64,000 nucleotides of DNA from Dipteronia dyeriana (Eukaryota; Streptophyta; Magnoliopsida; Sapindales; Sapindaceae): the NCBI GenBank assembly GCA_032871835.1, contig CM065295.1, positions 23,942,501-24,006,500 of the forward strand. The letters run 5' to 3'. Every line of letters begins with the position of its first letter. Positions within the stretch are counted from its first letter, which is position 1. A model generated the notes under the pieces. It did no database searches. It was given only the letters and a program-made list of their open reading frames with translations, and was not told the DNA's origin. Below, piece after piece: positions 1 to 11,897 of this stretch. A program made the translations under genes and the position numbers.

Positions 1-300
1 TCAACCAACATAATAGTTTGAGTTTATATACAATTATTAGACTTTTTTCTACCAAATTCGTAATCAAATCCTAAGAAAAAAAAATGAATTTTAAAGTATA
101 ATTAAGGATGTGCCAATTAATACAAAAAACGAAGACAATATAATTACATGTTTTTAATAAACGTATTATATATTTATGGTGTAAAATATTTAAAATTATG
201 TATTTATATTTATCATTTATAATATTAGAAACGGTGTATGAGTAATTTTTTAAAATATTTTAAAAAATGAGATTTCATAATAAATATAATAATAAATAAT

Positions 301-323
301 TTTATTATTATTATTATTATTAT
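301..323. repeat. (TTA)n microsatellite
   Basis: About seven tandem TTA triplets directly abut the GGGTT-rich block to the right. Confidence 0.8.
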
Positions 324-460
324 CGGGTTATTGGGTTGGGTTGGGTTATATTTTATCAACCTAACCCAACCCAATCTTAAAAGCAACCCAACCCAATCTA
401 GTCGGGTTGGGTCGGGTTGGTTGGGTTGGGTTGGGTTGGGCTGGCGGGTTGGTGCCCAAT
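324..460. repeat. GGGTT-rich inverted-repeat block
   Basis: Runs of GGGTT/GGGTTG on the plus strand at both ends flank AACCC runs in the middle (about 358-400), so the block can fold on itself. The unit is a five-base GGGTT word, not the plant telomere repeat TTTAGGG. Similar G-rich subterminal word arrays occur in the hAT-like repeats elsewhere in the window, so a transposon end is the likeliest source. No terminal repeats or target duplication could be assigned. Confidence 0.45.
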
Positions 461-1362
461 CTTAATTCCAATATTCTTCAAGTTCTTTTGGGTTCTTTTT
501 ATTCTAGGATTTTAACTAAGTCCAACTTGATTAAATATGATTTTTTTTTTAAATCTTGACCCATTTCATGAATCAAATCTAAAGCCCATGTATTACTCTA
601 ACACTTATTGGAAGCCTAAGATATAAATAAATAAATAAATAAAATCCAGTCTAAAATCCATTTTGAATTCGAAAATCTTAGTGTGCAAATTCAAAACAAT
701 AACGCTTTCGCGCGTGGCCGTCATTTGCACGCATGGCCTGCACGCAACCGCACACGCGACAATCATACAGCGGCAAGCACGTGCAGCCAGCCAGTCACAC
801 ACGAGCAACCAACCACGCATGAAGATAGCGCAAGGCTACCTTGCGCTCAGTCAGTCCGCAAGCAGCGGACTCGCGCTGCCAACAACCCATGTGCGTAGCC
901 AGGTTGTTGTGTGCGCAATACGTGTGCACAAGGCCTAGCTACTGTGTGAACAACCTGTCTTGGCGCACTGCTTGGCTGCTGCACAGCTGTCCACACTGCA
1001 TGCCTATGTGTATCTCACGTGCGCGTGCATTTCTAATTTTGCTCTTCCGCCTTCTTCGTCCGATTTCTTCTTACATATTTTACAATAAAAATATATTACA
1101 GAAAAAATACAAAAAAGAATATATAGCAGAAAAAAATATTAAAATATACCCCCGACATTAATTTTAAACGAGAAAAAAATATTACAGCCTTTAAAACGAA
1201 CCCTAAACTCATTGTTCCATACAATTAACGATCAACCATGTTTATAAAAAAATAATATAAACATCATACAATCATTAGAAAGTGCCTACACATACCATAC
1301 ATGCAAATCAAAGAACAAAACTATGGAAAAAAAACTTTTATTCTTATATATATTGTATAATA

Positions 1363-1376
1363 GGGCTCTGATACCA
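1363..1376 (-). other. Primer binding site (initiator-Met tRNA type)
   Basis: The minus strand reads TGGTATCAGAGCCC two bases after the LTR terminus. It is complementary to the 3' end of plant initiator tRNA-Met, the usual primer of plant Copia elements. It fixes the LTR boundary at 1379 and shows that the element's internal region lies to the left. Confidence 0.85.
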
Positions 1377-1378
1377 AT

Positions 1379-3214
1379 TGTAGGAACCCGGATTTACGTT
1401 GCACTTTGGAAATTGGGTTTTGAATTTTTTATGCAACCTATAAACTATATACAACATATAAGAATATATAAAGATGGATTTAGATCATACCGTTGATGCT
1501 AACTCATTTGTTTCTTTAAGCTTTATTCCGATTACAAACCACCAAGTCTTCTTTACTATGTCCCGCGATTCGGTAATAGTGTGTGTGCACATCATGAACT
1601 TTCTGGAACGTATATGAGGATGCAAAGGCTTGAAGAATAGTACTCATTCTTTTCTTCTTGGCAAATTCGACCACCACAAGCAAGAACAATTTTTTTTTTT
1701 TTGGTCGAAATCTTCCCAGACTTTATAGGGTTTTGCTTTTCGTATTTTTGGTTCGAAGAATCATAATTAGTCTCTTGTATCCTTCTTATGTATGTATATA
1801 TATATATATTTAAAACTAGATACAAATCCTTTTCAAATATATTTCCATATATTAAAAGGATAAGTAGTATTTAAGTGTCCTAGTTAGAGTATGATTCTAA
1901 CTCCCATATAACCCTAATTGACTTGAACTTAAACACTTAACTTTTAAAAGAATAAAATAATCTAATTATTTTATCTTTGTTTTAGTCATGATTTAAACCT
2001 GCAACCTCCAATTAATAATTAATTATTAATTATTAATTATTAATTTATTAATTAAATAATCTAGTTATCTAATTAATTTAATTATTAATATATGAATTAA
2101 ATAATTTCAATATTAAATTAATCATTGAATAAATTCGTGTCACTTACGTAACACAATTAGTTGGATAATCCAATTAATTAATCATGACCTTTTTTACCTT
2201 TAATCAATCGGGCTAGTAAGGGGATCTAATGGACCCAGAGTTTTGATCTCCAATAATATTTAGAAATAATTAATTAAACTCTTTAATTAATATTTCATGA
2301 TCATTAACCTAAGAGTTATTCCACTAAAAATCCGATGTTGCACTCTCACAACTGTAGAAGTAGTACACAAACCGAAATATCAATTGTTCATCGATATAGC
2401 TATTACATACGGTATGATCCTCCATAAGTAGTTCATAATTAGAGCTAGGTCATAAATTTCATTATACTTCCCTAATTATATATTTTCCATTAAGAACTGT
2501 TGATTCTCTAATGAACAATAAATCTTAACTTCCTTTACGGAAGAAGGAGATCACTCATATTGTACAAGCCCTGAATCCACCCTTAAGGGAACTACCATCC
2601 GCTTCTTATAAGAAAGAGTGGATTCCACTATTGTGCACAAACCTTCCCAGCCACAAGCCAAACCGCAATTCCAACATACGAAGTTATTGACAGGGAATGC
2701 AACTTTGATCTCACTTATGGTATATTAAAAACCAATATCTAACCTGAAGTAGTCGATAAGACACTCAGAATTAAGATCACCCATATATAGTCGTCATTTG
2801 TTGATATATATGAATCTTATCTTATAAGGGATCTTAGTGAGAGATTTATAGAGATCATGGCCCAATCTTATATGATCACATTGCATAAGGTGCCTCAATT
2901 CTCATATCACCATATGAATAGTCTACATTAAGACCACCGTACATTACGGAATGGACCATAACTGTAGATTAACCACAAATAAAGTACCCAACTCTACTTG
3001 ATATCTACGGACTCTTTAGATTGCTCATCTCAAAGTGAATACCTCTGTATATGACACTCATATACTCAGTTAGAAATTACATCCGACAATCTTGGATGTT
3101 AAGTACACATGATATAAATGTATGAGATAGGTTTATAGAATGAATAAACTACTTCTTTTATTAACGTTTCATTCACATTTACAAATTACAAGCTTTAGGG
3201 TAGAAACCCCAACA
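1379..3214 (-). repeat. 5' LTR of a Copia element (minus orientation)
   Basis: Read on the minus strand it starts TGTTGGGG and ends CCTACA, followed by the primer site. At about 1.84 kb it is long for Copia. It contains no reading frame of note and is AT-rich. It begins 46 bp inside the LTR of a second element of the same family, so it marks an insertion into that LTR. The five bases before it on its own strand, AATGA, would be the left target duplication; the partner lies outside the window. Confidence 0.75.
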
Positions 3215-3260
3215 TCATTGACATTTACAAATTACAAGCTTTAGAGCATAAACCCTAACA
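3215..3260 (-). repeat. First 46 bp of an interrupted Copia 3' LTR
   Basis: On the minus strand it begins TGTTAGGG next to a polypurine tract and closely resembles the first 46 bp of the LTR at 1379-3214; both share a run beginning CTTGTAATTTG. It is the head of the older element's 3' LTR, cut off by the younger insertion. Confidence 0.7.
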
Positions 3261-3272
3261 ATCTCCCACTTG
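3261..3272 (-). other. Polypurine tract of the older Copia element
   Basis: The minus strand reads AGTGGGAGAT immediately before the LTR start. This is the standard plus-strand priming signal of plant Copia elements, and it places the pol remnant upstream, at higher coordinates. Confidence 0.75.
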
Positions 3273-3280
3273 CACTAAAA

Positions 3281-5822
3281 CAGGTGAGACATATCAGGTA
3301 ACCCTAGACCCTCTAGGTGACCTTCAAACACTTTAGCCATCAAGGTCTTCGTAAATGGATCAACATGATTATCTTGCGATGCTATCTTAGTCTCGGTCAC
3401 ATCCACTCTCTACATTATCTCTCTTATGAGTTGACATTTCCTTTCTATATGCTTCCCTCTCTTGTGGCTTCTTTGTTCTTTGGATTTAGCCACAACACCA
3501 CTGTTATCACAATAAAGTGCGATGGGCCTATCCAGATCTAGAACAACATCTAGATCTAGAACAACTTCCAGATCAGTCAATAACTTATGGAGCCAGACAA
3601 CCTATTTAGCTGCTACATATTCGGCTTCCAAAGTGGAGTCAGCAATACATGATTGCTTGACACTCCTCCACACTATGGATCCACCACTAGGGGTGAATAC
3701 TAACTCAGACGTGGATTTCCTAGAATCCCTATCTAATTGAAAATCAGAATCTCTATATATTAACGAGATCATATCCTATCCTGAATATACTTGCATATAG
3801 GTTATCATTCTCCAAAGATACTTGAGAATGACCATTACAACAACCCAATATTCCAGTTATGGGTAGGACTGAAGCTTACCGGCTACTCCCACTGTAAAGC
3901 AGATATCAGGTCTCGTGCAGAACATAGCATACATAAGACTGCTTACTGCACACGCATATGGAATATGTCTCATATCCTCAACTTCTTAAGGTGTCTTAAG
4001 AAAATATTTCTTAGACAAGTGAACTCCATGCCTAGAAGGTAAATTACCTTCCTAGGAGTTCTGTATTGAAAATTGTACAACTATCTTGTCGATATAAAAT
4101 GTCTAAGACAATAATAAGAGTTTGTTCTTACGATCCCTAATTAGTTGGATCCCTTCAACATAACTCGTGTCTCCTAAATCTTTCATTTCGAATCGGTTAG
4201 CCAGCCAACCCTTTACTTCCGACAATACCCATACGTCATTCCCAATAAGTAGGATATCATATATGTATAGAACTAAGAAAATTATTTTCTTATCAATGAT
4301 ACGCTTTTATACACAAGGCTCATCGACATTTTGCTCGAAGCCATAGGTTTTGATAACATTATCAATCCTTATGTTCTAAGATCCATATGCTTGCTTTAGT
4401 TCGTAGATGGACCTTTACAACTTTCAAACCTTTTACTCTTGATCAAGGGACACGAATCCCTTTGGTTGCATCATGTAAATGCTCTTATCAAGATTGTCAT
4501 TCAAAAATACAGTCTTGATGCCCAATTGCCAAATTTCATAATTAAAATAGGCAGATTGGATAAGAGAATCCTGATAGAATTAAACATGGCTATTGGTGAG
4601 AAAGTCTCTTCATTATCGACCTTCTTTTAGGTATAACCTTTTGCCACAAGCCTTGTCTTGAGGTTTCTACCTTCTCGTCTACTCCTCTATTTCTTTTGTA
4701 GATCCACTTAGACCCTATGGGTTTTATCCTATACGGTAAGTCTACAAGTTCCTAGACTGAGTAGTAGTACATGGACTCCATCTCGAGATTCATGGCATTA
4801 AGTCATTCCGCTTCGTTAGGATATCCATTAGATTCTTAAATATCAATGGATCATCCACGCTATCATTAGAGACGACATCCCGTCTCTTTACATTACCCAA
4901 ACAGTGTTCAAGTTGTCATACAACCCTTCCACTGGCCTTTAGGTGGTAGTGTATTCTGACTAGGAATCATTTGACTATCAGATGTTAATGGATTAACAAC
5001 TCTTATTGATTGAGCACTGGTCATACCAAGTTCCATATCTTTTAATACAATAAATCTTCGAGGTTTAAGATCACTCAGATAGTTATCCTTAAGAAATGTT
5101 GCATTTGTCGATACAAATACCTTTTTCTCCTCAGGATTATAGAAGTATCCACTTATAGTCTCCTTGGAATATCCTACAAACAGGCAGACCAAAGACTTAA
5201 GGTCCAGGTTTCTAGTTTTATTCTTCAGTACATGTACTGGACACCCCTATACACTAAAATGTCACAAACTAGATTTACGACCATTCCAAAACTCTAGGGG
5301 AGTATTAAGAACAGATTTGGATGAGACTACATTCAAAATGTAGGCTACCGTTTATAGTGCATATCCCTAGAAGGATTTTGGTAATGATGAGAAACTATAC
5401 ATAGATCTTACCATTTTCATCAGGGTTCTATGTCTCCGCTCCGCAACATCACTTTGTTGTGGTATTCCAGGACCCGTGAGTTGGGATACGATCCCATGTT
5501 CAACCAAGTGGTCTTCAAACTATTGGTCAAGATACTCAACTCTACGATCTGATCATAGAGCCTTTATTGTCTTGCCTAATTGGTTCTCAACTTCAGCTCA
5601 AAAATCTTTAAACTTTTTAAAAGTTTTTGACTTCCGTTGTACTCGGTAGACATATCTGTATCTGGAGTAGTCATCTATAGAGATGACATAATACTCATAA
5701 CCACCTCTTGCTTTAACAATCATCGGCCTACAAATGTTTTAATGTATAAGCTCAAGTGGTTCTATAGCTCTTAGCTCTTTTCCAGTAAAAGGTCTCTTGG
5801 TTATTTTATGAAAATTCCCTAG
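3281..5822 (-). pseudogene. Decayed Copia pol (integrase, RT, RNase H)
   Basis: On the minus strand the order is integrase (about 5822-4900), reverse transcriptase (about 4700-4000) and RNase H (about 3700-3480), broken by many stops and frameshifts. Integrase is recognised by TGKELRAIEPLELIH, GGYEYYVISIDDYSRY and SDRRVEYLDQ, followed by the FVGYSKET...FVSTNATF C-terminal block. RT is recognised by LLIGNDVWVLSEVKGWL and RNase H by STLEAEYVAA and ALYCDNSG. The RT catalytic box, normally YVDD, reads YIYD near 4250, so one metal-binding aspartate is lost. The 5' side ends at 5822 where the next element begins, so gag and protease are not present here. Confidence 0.85.
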
Positions 5823-5965
5823 AAAGCGTGTATGTCTATACCTAGAGGGGGGTGAATAGGTTTTAATCAAGTAAATTACAAAATTTTCTTGATTAGTCAA
5901 TATTCGAAATTCACCCGATACAACATCAAGAGTAAAGTGCGGAAATATAATAACATAAGATGTAT

Positions 5966-5998
5966 ACGTGGTAACCCTCCAAATGGTAAAAACCACAG
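5966..5998 (-). other. LTR hairpin motif, copy 1
   Basis: ACGTGG at the left and CCACAG at the right enclose a shorter inner match. It is the most diverged of nine copies of a stem-loop found near LTR 3' ends in this window. Confidence 0.4.
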
Positions 5999-7093
5999 AT
6001 TGTTAAGTGCGCCACACTTGATCGCAGAAATCCACTATATGAGCAAAGGTTACACCCTCAAGTGATTCTCGGACTCTCACTCTCGACAACCTCAGGCTAT
6101 GGACACTACCACTCACAACTCTTGGTTCAGACCTTAGTGATATCCCCTGATACACTACTCTTGGCATGAACGCCTCATACTACAGTGGCACCCGACCAAT
6201 TGCTTGCCAACCCAACCTTGGTTGCAAGACTTGAATTGCTATTGCAACTCTAGAAGCCACAAGACTTTGACTCATTGAAGAGAATTAAAAGTCTAAGTGT
6301 GAATATGTAAATGATGCTTAATGCAAATTATGCTAGACAACACAAATTGCTCAACTAGAAGTTTGTAGAAACAAATCCAAGTTGTCAAATGTCTAAATGC
6401 AAAGAAAAAAGACTTAGCTATATGTTATCGATAACAATAATCATAGCTATCACAAACAATCACAATGAATCAACAAATATGCTTACAATGTATTCAACAT
6501 ATACTTAGCATATACTCATGTGATTGAGACAAAACATTTAGTCACACAATAAATGCAAGTCTTAGACCAATGTCTATCAATAACAAACTCAATTAGTTGT
6601 GTAGAGATTTTCTAACAACCGAATTGTCACACAAACATCACATAAACATTTAAAAGCTTAACAAGTTGATTGATGAACAATCTATCAACCTAGTCAACAA
6701 TAAATCACACAAGAATGTTTATGACCTAGCTTTTAGGCAAAAATGACCTAATCAATTAAGCTATCAAAATACAAACTCAATCATGTCATCATTCAACAAT
6801 AATATGCATTCAAAAATGATTTCTATAAATCCTATGCAACAAAAACTAATTCTTGGAGTTTAAGAACAATAATCAAAGATAAAAGTTTGTTATTACTTAC
6901 CAAGTCATGAATGATGAAGACCCTTGTCTAAAGATGATCAATAATTCATGAAGGATGATGGGTTTTGGGTTTGGAGAGTTAAGGAACTACTCTTGGAGCG
7001 AAACTACTCTTGGAGCTTCTCTCCCAAGGGAAATATTTTCTCTCACTAAAAATGGGTTCTTAGAGCACTAAAAAGGCAAAGAAGAAGAAGAGA

Positions 7094-7130
<37 letters not shown>
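7094..7130. repeat. (CA)n(TA)n microsatellite
   Basis: About 11 CA units run into about 7 TA units. On the minus strand the TA run lies just downstream of the LTR's GC-rich block and could serve as its TATA element. Confidence 0.8.
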
Positions 7131-7966
7131 CCTTAAACAAAACGCATCGTTTTGATAAAAAACTTGCCCAGTTTCGAGTATTGTGCGGGTCTGTGGGCTG
7201 GTTCATACCCACGCAGTGGCCCGTATAATAACCGCGCAAGTGTCTGTGTACATAGACTAAAAAGACACCCGTCAGGTCATTGTGCGGGGGAATGTTCAGG
7301 TCGGACCCGCATTATCCGCGCACTGGGAATTCAGTATCCTAGCCTTATTTACAAAAGGCTCAAAACATGAATAAACGACATCCAAACCTTTCGTATAATA
7401 TACCGTTGGAAATGTATGGAAGTCTACTTTCTACTCTAATGAACAAAACATGATTTGGATTATTGTAGAAAACGTTATGGTCAAATGAGTGATCAAAGGT
7501 CAGATTTGGAAAACAACAAGAGTGCCTAAAGTCATGGAAACAACCATGTGACCAACGACCAAAACCAAGATAAGAATGAGACCTTCTCAAATGGTCACCC
7601 AATGCGTTAAGACAAGCACATCATCGTGCAATCACAAACAACACACAAAACCACACTTAAAACTAAGAATTAAGTACATGTAGACACATACAACAACTCA
7701 AATACATGTAAGTGTGATTGTGACAAGATGCACACAAATAAACAATAGACAACACAAATGCAAGATAAAACAAAGCATGCATGAAGTGTGTGTGTGCACG
7801 TAAACTCTTCAAAAGACAAAGTCAATTGTATATACCTTTTGCTCTTGAAGTCATGGAGATGCTTGGAAGCTTGCCAATGAGGACCTAAGCTACCCATTAC
7901 ATAATCATCCTCAATGTGGTGTGGTTTGTCATGAAATAAGCCAATCATAAAATCGAGGTCCTTACA

Positions 7967-7980
7967 ATCTCCCCTTTTGG
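7967..7980 (-). other. Polypurine tract
   Basis: The minus strand reads CCAAAAGGGGAGAT directly before the LTR start, the form typical of SIRE-type Copia elements. Confidence 0.75.
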
Positions 7981-9167
7981 CTATTTCATGACAAAACAAC
8001 CACTCACAAATAATTCCTCACACAAATAAAAAAATCTAGCTATTGTCCTTGAGAATCCATTCTACGTTACAAAAAGAGATACCTAATATTCTAAATCTTC
8101 AAGGTATTCAATCTCTTCGTAGATCATCATACCTACACACAATAGCAAGAAGGCACTTTCCAAGAACAAGTGCATGTGAGGTGAACAAACATAAAACGTA
8201 ATTGCACTCAATTAAGCAATATAAACAAATGCATGTGCAATGCTCCCCTAAATGGGTTACTCTCTCTCATGATCTCTTCCCAAAGCATAACCAATGCTCC
8301 CCTTATATTTCTCAAGACTTCTCTCCCTTTTTTTCATGAGATAGGCAAAGGGGCTCCCCATATCAGATTGCTTTAGCAAAGAGAGCTATTAGCACAATTA
8401 TGATGCATAATCATATAAACAAACTTTATGAAACACAAGTAATTGAGAGAGATTTAAGGAGTTTGATTTAAAGAAAAATGTGTGACAAGGATGCTTTGCA
8501 AGCAAGACATGTTGTATTTAAATCCAAAACAAGTGGTATTTGGCAAATCAAACATCAAAAGAGTTTCCAAGATAATTCAAACCAATTTGTACCCTTTTTT
8601 CATAAGCAAACATGATATAGTTTCAAAATTTTGACAATAAAACAACTATATCAATTCTTGAAGGCAAATCAAAACATGAACGACTATTGCACCGTTTTTT
8701 ATTTTTTCGGAATATCCGTATGATAATAGTTTTGTTTCACAATTAAGAAAGGAGAGAAGACTAATTTGAATATAAAATCTTATTAATTGCATGGATACAA
8801 TATCCTTATAGATTAGTCTTCTCATTTGCACTCACACACATTTACATTAAAGCAACCAAACTCAATCCATGCATATCATAAAAAGCAAGTTCACATGTCA
8901 TGGAGATAAATTATAGGCCAGTCAAATGTACTTTCCCAATTAATTCTCCCAGTCCAAAAATGCACACTTGAACATAAATATGGCATGGATTGCAAGTAAA
9001 GCAATGTTTCACACTTATTAAAAAAAACATATAAGCATATGTGCAACCAAGAATCTCAAGCAATTAACAAAAGAGCATAAAATAAATTAACTTTTTACAT
9101 ATATCAAATCATGCAAGTTTGCACTATTTGCTTGAGCTCCCCAAATGGGGTCAAATATAGAACCGTA
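7981..9167. other. Noncoding internal region
   Basis: AT-rich, with no coding signal on either strand. It lies between the polypurine tract and the gag remnant, where pol would be expected in a complete element. Confidence 0.5.
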
Positions 9168-9843
9168 TTAAGGCAAGGGGCAATTCTCACTCGACATACC
9201 AAGTTCATTTGACCTAGTAGAATCTAAGGGAGAAATTTTAGCACAAGGGATAGGATGCATATTTTCCATATCCAACCTAGGTACCAACACATCATTTTTA
9301 GTGGTCAAGATTTTATCTTTAATAGGATTCTTAGGTTTATTCAATTTAATCCTACGATTTATTTTCTTTTCTCTCATGCTTTTAATTCTACATGACTTGA
9401 TGTAGTTAACACAATTTGGTCGAATATGACCAATCATACCACAATAATGACAAGTAACTATAAAAGAAGAATTCATACCATTGCATTTCACTCTCATCGA
9501 GGCATGGCCATGTTGATGAGGTTGTCTTTGAAGTTGCACCGGTTGGCTTGTACTTGGTGCGTTTGTGGTTGAGCATGAGAATTTTGCCTCAAAGGATGAT
9601 TTGGCTTTGATTGAGGCATCATCAAAGGTTGAGGTTGAGCTTGTCTCCTTGGAAGCACATTCAAGGTTGAGCTTCTAAAGGAAGTAAAATTTTTGCATCT
9701 TGTGCATCAATGCAAGACTCTTTATCTCTTGGTAGGAAACAACAACAACATGTGCTTCCAGGAGAAAAAAACATGCCAAGAGTGCTTATAAAAAGGTTGA
9801 GAGCCTTACCTTCATGGGAGAAGCTTGCAATGAGGCATCCCAC
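9168..9843 (-). pseudogene. gag remnant with CCHC zinc knuckle
   Basis: A 123-codon minus-strand frame (9539-9168) contains CHYCGMIGHIRPNC, a CX2CX4HX4C knuckle of retroviral-type nucleocapsid, encoded at 9452-9411. A basic, lysine-rich stretch follows. Upstream, to about 9843, a low-complexity Q/P/S-rich segment in shifted frames looks like the linker ahead of the knuckle. Only the C-terminal part of gag is left and no protease follows. This is known as the RNA-binding part of Gag; here it is a relic. Confidence 0.65.
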
Positions 9844-9849
9844 TTCAGA

Positions 9850-10726
9850 TTTACTTTCATCAACTCATTTTATTTTTTTCTGAATTATAGTGTTGTCTTT
9901 TAGTTTTTACTTGCTTTCATTGAATAATTATGGGATGTGTGTGTGGAGGAATATTTAGATGATGATATTCTTGATTTGATTTGATTGATTTATCTTTTGA
10001 TGATATGGATGAATATATTTGATGCATAATTGAGGATCATTTGATTTTTCATTTATTGATTTATGCATTTTCTTTTATATATGAATGAGCCGAAGGCTCT
10101 TGTGAATTCATATGTGAGTGTACAGGTACATATTGCACATATATAGCCCTGTTTGGTTTGGGGGGTGGTTTTGATTGCTCACGTTTTGTACAGGTCTTGC
10201 GCTTATGGTAGAAAAATGGTTTGAGGGTCGTTATATCCCCATTCCATTCAAATTTATGGAACAATAATACCTGATTTTGGTTTATGCTTAAATGTCATAT
10301 TGCTTGATTGCTTTATTTTAAATTGAGCATATTTGAGTATTTTTATTTTTGTTGGGTATTGATTGTGTATGATTTGTGCCTAGGTTTGTTTTGAGTCAGT
10401 TAGGAGTGCACCACTAGACCAGACTCTCTAGTCTTTAACATTGAGGATAATGTTGGGTTTTGGTTTGGGGGTGTAGACGCCTTTGTCAGTCGAATTTTTA
10501 AGTCTTTGAGTCTTTTTGTGTCAATTTTTCAAAAATTTGTTGTTTTACCAAAAGTTTCAAGCTTCAATTAGCTTGATGAGATACCTTGAGCATAGTGTTT
10601 GTGGCTAATTTGTGTATGCTTAGTATGTTTGTTCATAGCTCTTTGTCACTTTAGGGATCTCACTTGCACTCCATGAGTTAGTCCCATCTTTTAGTTTCTA
10701 AGTTGAGAGGACTCGGTGCTCAAGCA
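9850..10726 (+). other. Athila-like retrotransposon fragment (no gene)
   Basis: The plus strand carries TTGAGGATAATGTTGGG followed by GTTTGGGGGTGT at about 10441-10473, the kind of sequence found downstream of pol in Athila elements. The rest is AT-rich and noncoding. This is recalled word similarity rather than an alignment. Confidence 0.35.
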
Positions 10727-11176
10727 TGAAATACAAACACGGTTAATTTGCCATAAGATAACCTAGGGGGGAGGAGGATTTGAATAGGTTAGTACACATT
10801 TTTCATTCCCTTAAAACAAACTTATGTTTGTCCCTCTAGATAGCTTGTATCACAATTTTATTTATCAAACACAAACAAAATCAATTCAATAAAGATATTC
10901 TTAATCAAACAAAGTCAATATTGATGACAGCTTGCATGTGATACAAACTAGGCTATTTAAACAAAAGCCGTTAAAAAGTTTAAATCTTGATATAAAATGA
11001 ATGTCAATTATAAGTATATCAAACAAGATATATATCAACACATATACAAATATCAAGAGATAGGGATAGAGAAAAACAACATAAGGATTTTTACGTGGTA
11101 AAACCTCCGAAGAGGAAACATCCACGGGTTGATACCACAACCACCTACAAACACCTTTCACTAGTAAGATAAAGTG
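10727..11176 (-). repeat. Truncated SIRE-like LTR (3' end only)
   Basis: It matches, inverted, the right end of the LTR at 22557-24957: it starts TGAAATACAAACACGG, holds an AACCTAGGGGGG word, then a long shared stretch including the hairpin at 11093-11127. It stops where element A's LTR starts, which suggests A inserted into it. The remainder is not found beyond A, whose far end is lost. Confidence 0.65.
11093..11127 (-). other. LTR hairpin motif, copy 2
   Basis: ACGTGG...CCACGG outer arms enclose CCTC-CGAA-GAGG, a perfect inner stem with a four-base loop. Confidence 0.55.
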
Positions 11177-11887
11177 TGCTGAAGGTGATTTTTGGATGGA
11201 TCACACGTCGAACAGAATGTAAATAAAATCACACAATTGCTAATTACGACTAGTTAAGAAAGCAAAAGAAACATGAGGATTTTACGTGGTAAAGAATGGG
11301 GAAACGTCCACGGTTGTCAGAAACTGGTAAGGGAAGAAATTCACTATGAATAATTGATTACACACTTAGTCTCTCATACTCTCTAGAATCTTAATTTATC
11401 TTCCACCCTTTCATGGGTGTTATTAGGGTCTATTTAAACATGCACACAACTCTAATTCGTGCTATACAAGTAAATGAAGTTGACGTGTTTGAGTCGTTTT
11501 ATTCTTCATTTCTGTTTACGTTCTTCAAGAAAAAGTTCTCTTACCTAATTTGGACTCTGGCATCGATAGGAAAACTTGCTTCCTTATCAAAGTGTGCTTT
11601 AAGACACCTTATTAAAGTATGACTCATTTTGCATGTATATGATAGTATCCATGTGTCGATCTACCGATTGTCTGCCAAAACCCGACCAAGCCTAATTTTT
11701 CCCGACCAATGATTCAATCCCGATCGGAGGCTTTGACCCGACCATCTTGATAGCCTTGACCGAGTGTTATGAAACCGTCTTTGGTCAACTTAGGAAGGTT
11801 GACTCTTGGTGACATGGCATCTCCAACTCCAGCATCTTTGGGTAGTTATGCTGACTCATCATTCTTTAGATTTTACCAATAATAACA
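11177..11887 (-). repeat. 3' LTR of element A
   Basis: It begins TGCTGAAGGTGATTTTTGG, aligning with the start of element B's LTR, and ends AATAACA before a polypurine tract. At 711 bp it is shorter than B's 890-902 bp. The same layout as B is visible: hairpin at 11284-11313, a CCACTATGAATA-like word, and a decayed TATA (minus TGTTTAAATAG at about 11431). Confidence 0.7.
11284..11313 (-). other. LTR hairpin motif, copy 3
   Basis: Outer arms ACGTGG and CCACGG are intact, but the inner stem is degraded. Confidence 0.45.
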
Positions 11888-11897
11888 CCCCCTTAAA
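11888..11897 (-). other. Polypurine tract of element A
   Basis: The minus strand reads TTTAAGGGGG against the LTR terminus, the same as in elements B and C. Confidence 0.6.

Larger units (their letters stand above)
1..1362 (-). other. Noncoding sequence left of a retrotransposon primer site
   Basis: I find no supportable gene here. Because a primer binding site lies immediately to the right and reads leftward, this stretch should be the internal leader of the Copia element whose 5' LTR is at 1379-3214, continuing off the window. No gag-like frame is visible. A GC-richer block at about 700-1030 gives short frames of up to about 106 codons on both strands. They have low-complexity composition and no recognisable domain, so I do not call them genes. 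Confidence 0.4.
5829..7966 (-). repeat. 3' LTR, SIRE-like Copia
   Basis: On the minus strand it begins TGTAAGGACC next to a polypurine tract and ends GACATACA, about 2.14 kb. Near its end it carries the CACCCCCCTCTAGGT word seen in several LTRs of this window. It also holds a CA/TA microsatellite, a GC-rich block (7150-7335) and the recurring hairpin motif (5966-5998). Confidence 0.7.
5829..9843 (-). mobile_element. SIRE-like Copia deletion derivative
   Basis: Going down the minus strand, the parts are a gag remnant with a zinc knuckle, about 1.2 kb without a gene, a polypurine tract and one LTR. No protease, integrase, RT or RNase H is visible, so the pol region is missing. The element interrupts the integrase of the Copia element to its left. 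Its right border is uncertain because an Athila-like fragment follows. Confidence 0.6.

Noticed and set aside
324..460. Interstitial telomere repeat
   Set aside because: The unit is GGGTT or GGGTTG in mixed orientation, not TTTAGGG in tandem.
663..1161. Overlapping frames of 71-106 codons as genes
   Set aside because: Low-complexity composition, frames open on both strands, no domain, no splice or promoter context, and they lie inside a retroelement leader.
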